From the NCBI GenBank assembly GCA_013398295.1, contig VZSF01001524.1:471384-535383 (forward strand): a stretch of 64,000 bases of DNA, given 5' to 3'. Of this stretch, positions 38,819 to 50,584 are shown in pieces; the first letter of the stretch is position 1, and each line of letters opens with the position of its first letter. Made by a program: the position numbers and the translations under genes. The notes beneath the pieces are model-generated. The model saw nothing but the letters and a program-made list of their open reading frames with translations, had not been told where the DNA came from and ran no database searches. The DNA comes from Chionis minor (lineage: Eukaryota; Chordata; Aves; Charadriiformes; Chionididae).

Positions 38819-41800
38819 ATAGCACCACATATGGACTTCTCTATACTCTCACTTGGGTAAATGCTGCTTAAACTGACAGCCCGGGCGCCGTCACGGGAGG
38901 CGTTTTAGGGGACGGTTGCCTTGGCTGATGCAGAGCAGCCACGTAGCCTGCAGGACCTGCATCTTACACAGGCTCCCTGGCAGGCAGCTCCAGCCCTGTG
39001 TCACTCCACACCTACGGAAAAGGCTGGGAGCTGTGCCGCTCCCCCTCCCCGTGCTCAGCAAAAAGCGCTTGGGAAGGCGAAGGCATGGCACGAAGCTCAC
39101 ACAGAAAGGCACGAGCTATGCCAGTGTATAATTTTGTCCGACAAGCCGCTAGCAGGCGACAGCTGTGCAGGTACCCTTTGGAAACACCTCCTTCCTTCCA
39201 GGAGGGCCCGCTGCGGCAACAGAGGCATTTCCAGCTCTCTGCAGGGAGGCTGCTCTGCCTGCCTACCCACCCCAGCACCTCCAGGGTGCCCAAATACACC
39301 TCTTCTTTTTCTTTTTTTTTTTTTTCCAAAGCCTCTTCAATACAAAAATGCATTCTGAACATTAACTCTTCTGTGAAAAAGCCACTTTTAATATTAATTG
39401 CTTTGCCTTCGTAGAAGAAACTGGTAAATTGTATTTTTAGCCACTGCTTCCCACTGTTGCAGAAAGCCACTTGACTTACTGTAACTAAAAATGTACCCTT
39501 TTCAAGCTTAACAATAGCACTAAAGAAAACGATAAACAAATTTTTTGGTGGATGAGAAATCAAATGATTCAATTTGCCTCAAGGACTCTTTTTGTAGTGC
39601 TAAAGATTACACCTAAAAGTAGTTAAATGTAATCTCTGTTCAAGTCTGTTTATAAGAACTTTGCCTCGATATATTGTCAATGCATTGTCACTCAGCAACA
39701 CTATATGGAGTTATTTGGACATTTCGTCGAGGTCCACAGCAGATAACACAATCTGCCTGGTCTACTAATGGAGCCTCATACCACCCCCACCGCTGCGATG
39801 GCAACACAATCTCAGCTGTCTAAAAATGCAAAAAATCATTATCTTGCGCTATCTGCCTTTGCCTGATTTCTGTCGCCCAGCGATTGACCCTTCTGAGCCC
39901 CAAGCACAAGGCTTGAAACAATCTGAGAGTATATTGTGCACAGGCTCCCAAAGTTAGCTGAATAACAATACAGCTAACTCAGCAGGGTTTCAGAGCCACA
40001 ATTTAAAGCTAAATTGGCTAGCTCTTCACAGAGGAACTATGTTTCCTTAGGATTAGCAATAAAGACTGCCTGAGCTGATCTGACAAATCAGCCTTTTACC
40101 CAAAAATGTCAGATTATAGGCTGCGATATTTTTATTCAAAAGCAATGGAAAGAATAATCTGTTCAACATTCTCCTGCGCTCAGCTAAAACACACTTAATT
40201 GCATCGGGCACTACCAAACATTTTTCAAGCCCAGAAAATAATAGCATGCCTGACATTATGGCAACATAAACCGCAACAAGTACGGTGAAAGACTTGATTT
40301 AAAGTCCAATGCTAAAGACGTTCACAGGGAAGGCTTAGAAATCTCACCTCAGCTCACCCTCCCATGCTTCGGTGCTCGTAGGAGCTGCTGGTTCCCATCC
40401 CACACGGGCCGCTCAAAACGCATCGTCCCTCAAACTGCCCTCGAAGCAGCTGGTAAAGCAACTCGCATTTGGCCCAAAGTACGTAACATTTCATGCTCTC
40501 CTGAAGACCTCTTTAGCTTCTCGCAATTTCAGGGTGAGGTAATGGCAGATTTTTGGCGCCCACTCTGCATCGCCTTGATTCTGTACAATGCATTGTGTCA
40601 GTGCGATGGATCCGAGCCTAGCTGGGGACTCATTAATCCACAGATTTCATTTCTAAACACACAAGTTTCTTGAAACAACAATGTGCATTAACTCCTCCAG
40701 AGTTGCTGAAGTCTGCTGCAAATCAAAACCTGTTTGGGCCCCCCTTACAGAAGTTAGATATTTTGGTGACCATAATGGCCCGGACTCTGCCAAAACAGCT
40801 ACCGGACATAAGTAGTGAGACGCCTACTTTACACTATCATGGCAATTTCATTGAAATTTAGGCAATGCCCTTCCTCAGCAACGGCTTTACAAGAGAAAAA
40901 TCAGATGTCAACTTTTTTTTTTTTTTTGCTTTCAAAATACACACAGGCACTAATGCTGGAATAATAGGCTCATAAAACATCAGCTTAGAAAAATGCAGCA
41001 ATTACACCGATCCAGCGAGCTGTCCACAGGAGACAGCTTTGTTTCCATATTTTGCTTCGCTGAACTCCACTTGCGAGCGTATTAAGTATACACTCCTGCA
41101 GATTAACTTTTCCTCTGCAAGTGAATGGGCTGGAAGACTATACACGGCCAATTCCTGGCTCACCCCAGGGAAGAAAGGACAGCATTGGGCCCTTACAGAG
41201 CGATCTTCTCTTCCGGTCTCTGGTGTCGTTCTTGGGGGATTTTCCCCTGAGACAAGACAACTTTAGGGATGGAGGTGGGTAGGGAGAGAGGACAACAGGT
41301 AACTGTCACATACAGCTGCTCGTGACACGTCTCGGGCAGCGCTGTTAACTCCAGCCTGACTTTGGCCACCAGATCTCTGGAGGAGGAGGTCCGTGCTGAG
41401 CATCGGTGTCACTTGGGCTCAGATGCTGGCAGTGTCATACCTAACTCTCCAGCGCCTGGCCCGCTGTTCACTGACATTTCTCAGAAGGTACAAATATATG
41501 GATTAAACAGCCCCTCACGTGTTAGGATGTTCTTGTGGAAGGACTTTGCCATGGAAATAAACTATTTCTTATGCAAAATGTCCTCTTCCCACAGAACCTC
41601 CACAATGACCCGCTGCCACTGATCCCCCACTCACACACCGCCTCGCGCTTTCGCTTCCAATCCCATTCCCACTCTTGCCAGCCTCAGCAGCCTCCGACGC
41701 AGCCTTGCGCTCCAAAAGGAAGCAGTCCGGTTAAGCAGATGTTTTCCTTCTCTTCCTCATATCACAGGCAGAGCTCAGTCGCCCGTGGTGGGCTCCGTGT

Positions 41801-43595
41801 AGGCAGAGCTCCCAGCAGCTGCGAGGCAGAGCCAGTTTGGGCACGTTTCAGCTGCCTTTGGCTGGAGGCCACACAAAAGCTTGGTAGAGGAATATGCCCA
41901 GAAGAGCTGAGCGTCCATCAGCTCTCTACTCGGGGTGAAATTCTCTCACGTGGGGTCACACGTGGGATGGAAAGCATTCACCCCTCCAGTTAGAGGGAGG
42001 AACCTCTCTGAGATAGGACCTCACCTGAAGCAAATCATTACTCTTATCTCCTACCCATTAACTCAAACTGCTTACCCATAAACACCTGGAATTAAATAGG
42101 TGTATTTTCTTGGGAAGATGGACCTTTGATTAGTCAATTTGAAGCTATGCAACTGATCTTTCACCCACTGAAGTCAACAGCAAGAGCTTCCTTTCATCCC
42201 ATGGTACCACATCAGGTCAGACAGAGCTCAGAGATCACCATCCCGCTCCACAAATACAGACGCAGTGGCACAGCAGGAAGGAAGTGCGATTCACCTCGAG
42301 TTTCTGCTTGTCACTTTGCCACGGTGTGTGTTATTCAAGACATGGCGGGGGGGGGGAAGGCAGCAGGCCTGGGAGCTGAGACAGAGGGGCGTGTGGTGGG
42401 TCTTTTTATTTTTTCCCCTCTTAACAGACTGAGATAAACGTAGCAATCCAAAAACGTGGAGGTGGGAAGGACATGTGTGTGCATGTGCCTTTTATCAACT
42501 GGAGGATCATTGGATGTATCTGTTACCAAGGAGAAGCACATGCTTGGTAACAGAAGAGAGCAAAATGATTTTTTTTTTTTGCATTCCTATACGATAATAA
42601 TCACTAACCTTATCGTCTTTCTCATGATGAAATTCAGAGCCCTATATTAAATTCCACTCCGTGACAAATTTACTGGAATGAAACAAGAACAGAGAAACAT
42701 CCAAGAGCGCAGGAATGCAAGCTACCAAGATGCAATCGTAAGAGCACCACGCTCACAGTGCTGCTGGAGCTGGAGGAAATTACACTGCACTTAGCCCCAC
42801 TGGTCCACGGAGCTTTCTGGGAGTAACAGCACGGCATCCCGCTTTGGGTAGCCCTCTGTTAAGGATCCGATAAAGCAGAGGCAGAAGTCAGACAGCTCCA
42901 ACGAGAGCAGCACAACTCTTCATCAGGGGGAGCTTGAGTGGGCTCATCCTCGCTCTGTTTTACCGCCCAGCCGACCCCCTACTACTCTTTATAACGCTGT
43001 GACATACCCTGATCGATGGGTAAAAGCCTCCACTGAAGGGTTCTGGATAATAAACAAAAAGCAGTGACCCTGCGTGGACTTTTCTTACCAGCACCCTGGG
43101 GAAAAAAACCAAACCAAAACCCCAAAGCTAACCAACCAACCCCAAAACAGCCAAGGGTGCCTCTGGCATCTTTTGCCGGGCAGTGATAAAGTGGTAACAG
43201 CAACTCCCAGCCGCCGAGCCGTACCCCTTCCCGCAGAGGCGCGCAGCATCTCCCACGGCTGCGACGAGCACGAAGTGCCTGCGCGTACCGACACGGGAAA
43301 CGGCGCGACCAGACTGCGCGCAGCGACTGGTCCCCGGCAATACCAGCCTCACCCTTAAACACAGGCTTCTGACAAAAAATAAAAATAAAATAAAATATTT
43401 TAAAAAAATAAAAGCGCACAAACAGGGGGAAAAGAAAAGGGGGAAAAAAAAAAAAAGAAGGGGGAAAAAAGACAGGTCAAGGCAAACTGAAGTATTTAGA
43501 GAGGAAAGCGGAATTACAGCCACGGAAATCTCGGTGTGCGAAGGGGAAGCGCCGTTTCCGCGGCGGCAGCGCCGCGGTGCAAGGAGGGGGGGGAC

Positions 43596-44557
43596 NNNNN
43601 NNNNNNNNNNNNNNNNNNNNNNNNNNNNNNNNNNNNNNNNNNNNNNNNNNNNNNNNNNNNNNNNNNNNNNNNNNNNNNNNNNNNNNNNNNNNNNNNNNNN
43701 NNNNNNNNNNNNNNNNNNNNNNNNNNNNNNNNNNNNNNNNNNNNNNNNNNNNNNNNNNNNNNNNNNNNNNNNNNNNNNNNNNNNNNNNNNNNNNNNNNNN
43801 NNNNNNNNNNNNNNNNNNNNNNNNNNNNNNNNNNNNNNNNNNNNNNNNNNNNNNNNNNNNNNNNNNNNNNNNNNNNNNNNNNNNNNNNNNNNNNNNNNNN
43901 NNNNNNNNNNNNNNNNNNNNNNNNNNNNNNNNNNNNNNNNNNNNNNNNNNNNNNNNNNNNNNNNNNNNNNNNNNNNNNNNNNNNNNNNNNNNNNNNNNNN
44001 NNNNNNNNNNNNNNNNNNNNNNNNNNNNNNNNNNNNNNNNNNNNNNNNNNNNNNNNNNNNNNNNNNNNNNNNNNNNNNNNNNNNNNNNNNNNNNNNNNNN
44101 NNNNNNNNNNNNNNNNNNNNNNNNNNNNNNNNNNNNNNNNNNNNNNNNNNNNNNNNNNNNNNNNNNNNNNNNNNNNNNNNNNNNNNNNNNNNNNNNNNNN
44201 NNNNNNNNNNNNNNNNNNNNNNNNNNNNNNNNNNNNNNNNNNNNNNNNNNNNNNNNNNNNNNNNNNNNNNNNNNNNNNNNNNNNNNNNNNNNNNNNNNNN
44301 NNNNNNNNNNNNNNNNNNNNNNNNNNNNNNNNNNNNNNNNNNNNNNNNNNNNNNNNNNNNNNNNNNNNNNNNNNNNNNNNNNNNNNNNNNNNNNNNNNNN
44401 NNNNNNNNNNNNNNNNNNNNNNNNNNNNNNNNNNNNNNNNNNNNNNNNNNNNNNNNNNNNNNNNNNNNNNNNNNNNNNNNNNNNNNNNNNNNNNNNNNNN
44501 NNNNNNNNNNNNNNNNNNNNNNNNNNNNNNNNNNNNNNNNNNNNNNNNNNNNNNNNN
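43596..44557. other. Assembly gap (962 N)
   Basis: The run of N is flanked by a G-run on the left (AAGGAGGGGGGGGAC) and CGCGGCGGGC on the right, typical of GC-rich promoter sequence that short reads fail to cover. Frames reported across it are meaningless. Confidence 0.99.
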
Positions 44558-44647
44558 CGCGGCGGGCAGCGCATCCCGCTCTGGAGTTGGACCAGGGGGT
44601 GCCGGCTGCTGGGCAGCGCCGTGACTCTTGGCTGCGTGCGGCTCTCT

Positions 44648-44663
44648 CCCCCCCCCCCCCCCN
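44648..44663. other. 15-base C homopolymer ending in a single N
   Basis: Fifteen C bases at 44648-44662 are followed by N at 44663 and then GGGAATC. The run length is probably not reliable. Confidence 0.95.
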
Positions 44664-45073
44664 GGGAATCTCTTTTGTCCCACTTTTTAAACCCCACTTT
44701 CCTTCCCGGAGCGCCCCTCAGCCCTCCGCATCCCCGTGTCGGGGTACCGCGACGTGATCGTGGCCGCTCCCCGCCTCGTTCACCACCCGCTTCTCCATCT
44801 TATCCCTCCCGGCGCTCGGCTCTCCTCCTCCTCTTCCTCCTCCTCCTCCTCTTGATCTGCAGCGCGGGGTTCCTAGCCGAGCATCGCCGGCATCCCCCCA
44901 GATGCTCTCTGGGGCTCGGTGGACCGGGAGAAAGGAGAGGCCACCCGGGCACCCACCCGCTGCAGGCTGCCGTCTCCCAGAGAGGGAGAAGAAACGGGCG
45001 TATTGCCATTTTCCCTGCCCAGCCCCCCTTCCACCTAGCTGGAGGCTGCCACTGGCAAAGAGGAGGAGCAGGG

Positions 45074-45205
45074 ATGGCAGATGAGACGGAGCCGGACGAG
45101 CGACCCTGCTTTGAGTTTCCCATGGCCGGTGATGCTCTGCCCTGCTTTGGGTCTCCACTGGTCAGTGGTGCCAGCAACCTTGGGCTCCTGCTGTGGGGGA
45201 CCTAA
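45074..45205 (+). CDS. Small plus-strand ORF beside the CpG island, doubtful
   Basis: An ATG in a fair context (GGGATGG) opens a 43-codon frame beginning MADETEPDERPCFEFPMAGD. Its TAA stop overlaps an AATAAA poly(A) signal at 45204-45209. It faces away from HUNK, as a divergent promoter transcript would. The DNA inside contains an imperfect 36-bp tandem duplication (45104-45134 and 45140-45170), which explains the repeated PCF..P pattern. I recognise no domain. It could well be chance. Confidence 0.15.
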   Translation: MADETEPDERPCFEFPMAGDALPCFGSPLVSGASNLGLLLWGT

Positions 45206-45209
45206 TAAA

Positions 45210-47690
45210 GCGGTTAATTCACTGAAACAGCTTGGGGCTCATAAAGATTTTAACATAAAACCTACCTTTAGCACGGTATCGGCAAGAAAGTAATCAAGGG
45301 CTACCTATTTGTCGTTAAGCTTAATCTACGTTTTCAAGTTTTGCCCGCGTAGCTGTGTTAGTTAATACTCTGGGAAAAAGAAATCACGCGCACCCTAGCA
45401 GATGTCAGAGCTATGTCAGCAAAACCTCCTATAAAGATGCGGTTATACCTGATAAAAACCAGCTTAGAGCTTTGCTGCAATCACATTCCCGCCCCATGTG
45501 AAGCTGTTTTTCCCACTAGAGGGCTGGCTAGCACAACTCTCCCCACGCACGCTCTGCCACCTCTTTTTAAGCTCTTCTTTTACTCCTTAAAAATGTCAAA
45601 CCAATTTTACTCCACGCTGCTGTCCATTAGCCCTTGCTTCTGTCTCAACTCTGCTGCCTCCACTCCACTTCTATCACTTCGCTGGGAGAACCGTACCCCT
45701 CCGGTCCCTTCCGCTGGAGTAGCCTAGCTGCATCACTAATCGGATTTTGGCTGGCACCGGTGTTGATTAGCCATGTGTTCCTTCCACACTACCTTTCCTT
45801 GACATCACTGCTTTGGTAAAACTTCCTAATTTACGCCAGAGTTGAGCCATGGCATGATTTAACCGTGCCGATCGTAATGGATAACAGTTTGTAGCCTCCC
45901 CCGTGTCAGTCCAGGCTTCCCAAGCCATAGTTAATCAGATTAAAACATACCCGGGGCTAGCTTTAGGCAAAAGGCGGGCAGCTGCCCAGGGATGCTGGAG
46001 GCGCGGAGCTCCGGGCTGCCTGTGTGGGATGAGGTGTTGCTGCTGGAGGTGCTGAGCCCTCCCACCTCCCAAGGACCCCACAGCTGGGGCTGGTTGGGGT
46101 GCAGCTGGGGTACAAGCCCTCGCCAACCCACCACACGGCAGCAAGCCCAACATTCTTTGTCAGCCCTCTGGCTCCTCAGGAGCCGTGCTGGTCTCCTCCC
46201 ACACTCAGCAGCAGTCCTTATCCAGACCCCTTCTCTCTCCTTGTAGGGGTAAGCGAGCATCAAGTCTGCTGGGAAGAGGAGACGGAGGGAGCGGGCGCCC
46301 GTGCTGCGTGGAAAGGGTGGTGACAGCAGTGTGGGATGCGGGCCCTTACCGCAAGGCGGAGGCGTACGGAGGAGGAGAACTGGGGAAGAAGACTCGCACC
46401 GCAGATTTCTGGAGCTCGGCTGGCCACTTTCCACCAACCGACTTCAGCTCCCTGAAACTCTCACTGACCCCTCCAACATGTATTCCCTGCGGCTAAATAC
46501 AGAGCGGTTCCATTGCCGAGAACCCTGGGACCAGCTCCACACCACCACACTCAGTGATATATATATTTTCAGACGAAATTGCAAACAAAACAGAAATCCA
46601 GCACTGTCCCAGTCGGCAGAAACTGGAGAAGGGAAAGCGCCAAAGCCAATAAATAGTATTTTGGTTTTAAAGTACACATTCATCCCATGCTCTGGGTACA
46701 TTTACAAATATTACAGTATACAACCACCTAAAACAAAAGTCTGCACTCTCCAACCTACCACTATCCTGGGAGCAGTTCGGTCCCCTGTGGGAAGGCATAA
46801 GGAAACGGAACCGTGACACTCATGGCCTGAACTCGTGGCTGCTGGGCTGAAGTTGTGCTTCTCATAGCCAGGGTGCACTTCGACATGACACAGCCCTAAA
46901 AAAAACCTGCTCCTGTCCCCTATCTCCCCCACGGTGCAACATTGTGCCGGCGTGTTTGCGCTGTTGTGCTATAACCAGATGACAGTGAGGAAATCCAGCC
47001 TTTTTCAAAGTGCCAGGAAGTTTAAGACAACTCCTCTACTGACCCAGCCACTGGAGAAATATGAGTGGAAGTGCACCGCGAGGCAGCGCAGGTGCCCCTG
47101 CACCACACTGTGCCATGCCAATGTCATCCTCAAATTACCCCTGTTATCAGACATTCCTGGCCTTCCTGAATCAACTGGGATTGATAAATCTGGCCCCCAA
47201 CAATTCTGAGCGGCCCACAAGAGAACTTCATTGATGTTTCCTACATCAAAGCTGGAAGAGGAAAGGTGCCAGGAGCATGCCCGTGTCTGCAGGGAAGGTG
47301 ACTCAAACCTTGCATGGGTCAGGACAGGAGCAAAGTGATATTGTTCAGCGGTGAGCCTGGGTCTATGTCACAGAATTCTCAGGTCCACATGATATATGTG
47401 AGGTTTTTAAGCATGTTGTTGTATGAGGGTTAAAAACAAAACAAAACAAAACAAAAAGCTGCACTGCAGAGTGTTACATTGGAAGAATAAAAAGTACATA
47501 TTGTTTTCCATATTGAAAGATATGACTACGCTAAGAGGGTTTGCAACTATACTTACTATATAACTGTTCTTGTAATGGGCCAAGTACATGTTTCAGCCAG
47601 ACAATGCAAGAATTCCCAAGTGTCTCCTACGCAGGGAACTGGAACAAGGAAATAGGAAACATGGCTGCCTGAAGACACGCCTGGATGCTG
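45210..47690. other. Non-coding sequence upstream of HUNK
   Basis: I see no gene here. Frames of up to 171 codons at 45940-46816 overlap on both strands without domains. A fragment near 47150-47210 (CTGAATCAACTGGGATTGAT then AAATCTGGCCCC) resembles the old amniote repeat seen in intron 3. Confidence 0.6.
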
Positions 47691-48110
47691 CTTCTGGCTA
47701 ATCCTTACAGGCAGCGATGGCGCGCAGAGGAAAGGCGTAGCCCTGTTTCAAGAGGGACGGCGTGCCCTTGGGCAGGAAGAGCTGCGAGGTGAAGAAGGCG
47801 CTCGTTAGCAGCAGGAGACCAGCTGGGCGTTGAAATGGCGGCCCATGCTACGCAGCAGGAGATGCTTGGCATGGGCATCCTCCCCTCCCTGGCTGCAGAG
47901 CTCATCTCAGCCACCCCACGCCGGCCTCCGCACCTGTACGTATGGATGTCCAAAAAGGGGCGCACACCAGCGTCGGTGAATCCTTACTGGCACAGGAGAG
48001 GTGAGCTGAGACCACGCGCCCCCAGCGCCTGCCCCCCTGCGGGTGCCGCCTGGGGATGGGGGGAACCTCACCCACCGCAAAATAAACCGGACCCGTCCCT
48101 TGCCCAAAGG
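47690..48110. other. Isolated GC-rich patch, function unknown
   Basis: This stretch is richer in G+C and CpG than its surroundings and has open frames on both strands of 85-123 codons. None resembles a known protein and no paired splice sites stand out. It could be a non-coding first exon, a decayed gene piece or simple compositional drift. Confidence 0.4.
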
Positions 48111-48120
48111 AATATGCCTT

Positions 48121-48121
48121 C

Positions 48122-48160
<39 letters not shown>
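48121..48160 (+). repeat. (CAGA)10 microsatellite
   Basis: Ten perfect CAGA units are followed by AAGAGG. Perfect tetranucleotide arrays of this length are usually length-polymorphic. Confidence 0.98.
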
Positions 48161-50085
48161 AAGAGGTGCGTGTCCTTGTTTAGGCTCACAGCTCCCGCTC
48201 GGCTAACAGAAACACGGGTTTGGTCACTGTGATGGTTAAACAGATGTTAATGGTATGTTTTTCAGTCAAACACCTGAAAATCAACCTCTTTTAAAAATAA
48301 AACTGGCAAGAAATGGCCGTTGCAGCAAACATTAGGAGGGCCATGAAAGAACCCAGTGAATATTTTTTTTTAATTGACTCAACTTAAGGACTTAATGAGT
48401 TGACAGTATCCTTTTAAACAGGCGAGACTGCTGCCTTCTCACGATTTCTATCCTGTCCAGCTGTGCCCATCAGGGTGCAGTCTGGATGGAAGGGGGATCA
48501 AAGGCTGCATTCATTTCTGCCCATGTTCTAATTTAAATTTAACTCCAGTGTGCTTTATTTTGAGCTGCAGTCTTTCTAGGTAATGACATTTTCTGATTAA
48601 CTGTTGAAATTACTAATGAATTAAGGGCAGTAGTCTGTCTTCGGGTTGCAAAAGCTGTAATAACAAGCTACTAAAAATAATTTAGAGCTTGATTTAAACC
48701 CATCAAAGCAAAGAAATTCAGAGTTGCCCTGACAGTATTGTGCCTTGCCAACTTCAGCATTTTAAAATATTGTAGTAAAATGTGTGACTGGCTTGCAGAC
48801 TGGGAGTTTTGCAGCCACAAGGAACACGGAGGCCCCTGGGCCCGATCCCCAACGTCGGGGCGTGCCTGGGCTGAACCCTTCAGGGGGTCAAACACTACAG
48901 CCGAGTCCCCAGGCTACAGTACCGCATCCAAGGAAGATGTGGCTGGGGACAGAACTGGAAAATGCTGGTCCGGCAGCAGAACACGGCACTGCAGCGGAAA
49001 CGCGTGTGAGCCTGAGAGCCCGTCAGCAGAACATTTCGCCTTACTTTGCTGTTGCCTCTTCTGGTGCAGCTGGTGGTGGCAGCTTTCCAAGCACTTCTCG
49101 CGGAAGCACGGGGCTGTTGCCTCGGATGCTCGAATTCTCCTTACGCCTCACCTGGGTACGTGATTCACATTAATTGCTCTCACTCGTCCTTCTGAAGAGA
49201 TCTGAGGTCCTTGAGTGAAGGCACAACGGACTCTCAGCTCATTTCAACAGTACGATGGTAAAGGAAGAAGCGGGTAAACTCATAATTATGCTGCATGAGA
49301 GAGAGCAACGAGTAAGTTCTGTTTCAGTCAAATTAAAAGTCAGCAATTCACTACTTACCTGCCACATCACCAGGCCTTTCGAGGTCAATGGTTAACTGCT
49401 GACTTAAGTCAGGTTGTAGGAAAAATCCTGACTTAGTACTGGTATCTTAGGTTAAAAAAAGAAAACTCATCCTGTTATTGCTTATGCTCTCTTTGGTATC
49501 TCATTCTGCTTTAAAATAACTGGGGGGTTTTGCGGTTTGTTTTTTCTGTGACAGCAGTCTAGTTTTGTAATATTTGGGTTTCAGATACTACAGGGATATT
49601 AATTTACACCAGGTGGCTTTATTATATTTTTTGAAGTGAGAATGTGTCTGTATTTGTACTTAAAGAATTTATAAGACATGGGTTGTTACAGTGTTTAAAT
49701 CCCTGTTTGAGTTCAGACTGACAAGAACCTAAGTTTCCTGGCACTTCCACAGTAACAGATGATGTATCTTGGACAGCAAGCGCACCCTTTCTCCCCTATA
49801 CCGCAATGTGGGTAGCAGTGAAGAAGACAACCCTTTCAGTATGACCGTGATGTCCAATTACCAACCGATAACACTGACGTGCCTACGTATGGGTACTGCA
49901 GATGCCATTCAGCTCACAGTGACAGTGGTATTTCTAAATCCATGTAGTCTTGTAATCACAGAGGACGAATGTACTTCACCTTTCAATGGCTGCAGGAAGA
50001 GAACTTCTACATTTCAGGTTTCATAAGCTGAAAACTTGGATTTGAAAAATATTAAACAAATGTTGTCCTCAAAAATATTCAGAAT

Positions 50086-50116
50086 ATACATACATACATA
50101 TATATATATATATATG
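50086..50116 (+). repeat. (TACA)n/(TA)n microsatellite
   Basis: TACATACATACA runs directly into an alternating TA tract. Confidence 0.9.
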
Positions 50117-50560
50117 CAAAAGTACCTAAGTAAGCATTAAAACTATTTGCTGACTTTTACAGAAATACCTTGGCAACGGGGTTATCTGTCACTGTCTCTC
50201 CGAGCACCAAAAGCTCTGCTGGTCCTGTGCTCCCACCGAAATCTCCAGTTTGCTCTCTGCCCTGCAGCTTCTGTAATACAGTTCTTTGCAGCCAATATAT
50301 AAATCAAGAGCGTGTGATGACTTGGAGGTATCATAAACCAAATTGAATTTAATATCAAAGTAAATAGTAGGGGGTTGCTGTATTGATGTTGCTACTTTTT
50401 TTCACATCTCATTAATTAAGAAGTTTAATTTTTGAATTTAAATTACACTGCTGTAAAACCCTCCTTGCAGTGCACGGTGTCATAAAATTTAGGACCTTAA
50501 ATTTAAGTTCCATTTACATATGAGAGAACACAAGAGCATTGTATAATTATGCCTACGTGA

Positions 50561-50584
50561 AATACTTATATATATATAAGTATT
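50561..50584. repeat. Perfect 24-bp AT palindrome
   Basis: The sequence starts AATACTTATA and reads the same on the opposite strand, ending TATAAGTATT. Another AATACTTATA follows at about 50588. It is entirely A/T except one C/G pair. Confidence 0.9.

Larger units (their letters stand above)
23646..43595 (-). other. HUNK intron 1, visible part
   Basis: About 20 kb of non-coding sequence lies between the exon 2 acceptor and the N gap. Besides the CR1 copies, polypyrimidine tract and G-rich motif listed separately, it has (CA)n runs at about 37520-37537 and 38163-38176. All long frames here lack recognisable domains. The exon 1 donor was looked for in 43480-43595 and not found, so the intron probably begins inside the gap. 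Confidence 0.75.
1..44557 (-). other. HUNK: HUNK gene, partial (minus strand, five coding exons visible)
   Basis: Five minus-strand exons at 23353-23645, 14248-14303, 8565-8700, 6583-6710 and 959-1094 join with matching codon phases (0 then 2, 1, 2, 1 and 2 bases carried over). The result is one continuous kinase reading frame that closely matches vertebrate HUNK as I know it. HUNK is a serine/threonine kinase of the AMPK/SNF1-related branch, reported in mammary tissue and brain and linked to endocytosis and cell survival. By human numbering (about 714 residues) the window covers roughly residues 88-337. The coding exon for residues 1-87 is not seen and probably sits in the N gap. The exons for the C-terminal tail lie left of position 1. 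Exon numbers used here (2 to 6) assume a single upstream coding exon. Confidence 0.95.
43530..45070 (-). promoter_or_regulatory. HUNK: CpG island, probable HUNK promoter and first exon
   Basis: Both flanks of the N gap are rich in C+G and in CpG, unlike the AT-rich surroundings. A further CpG-rich patch lies at about 43200-43330. The position, 20 kb upstream of the second coding exon on the minus strand, fits the HUNK 5' end. No TATA box or transcription start could be assigned. A TCC/TTCC run at 44820-44853 becomes a purine-rich GGA run on the HUNK strand. Confidence 0.65.

Noticed and set aside
39012..39572. 186-codon minus-strand frame
   Set aside because: It runs through a T-rich tract giving a lysine/glutamate stretch and has no recognisable domain.
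44718..45177. Minus-strand frames of 125-146 codons upstream of the gap, considered as a HUNK N-terminus
   Set aside because: They show no resemblance to the HUNK N-terminus or glycine loop and are simply GC-rich, with repeats from a local duplication. At most this is 5' untranslated sequence.
43477..45205. Several frames of 362-542 codons spanning the gap on both strands
   Set aside because: Most of each translation is N, so the open frame is only an artefact of undetermined bases.
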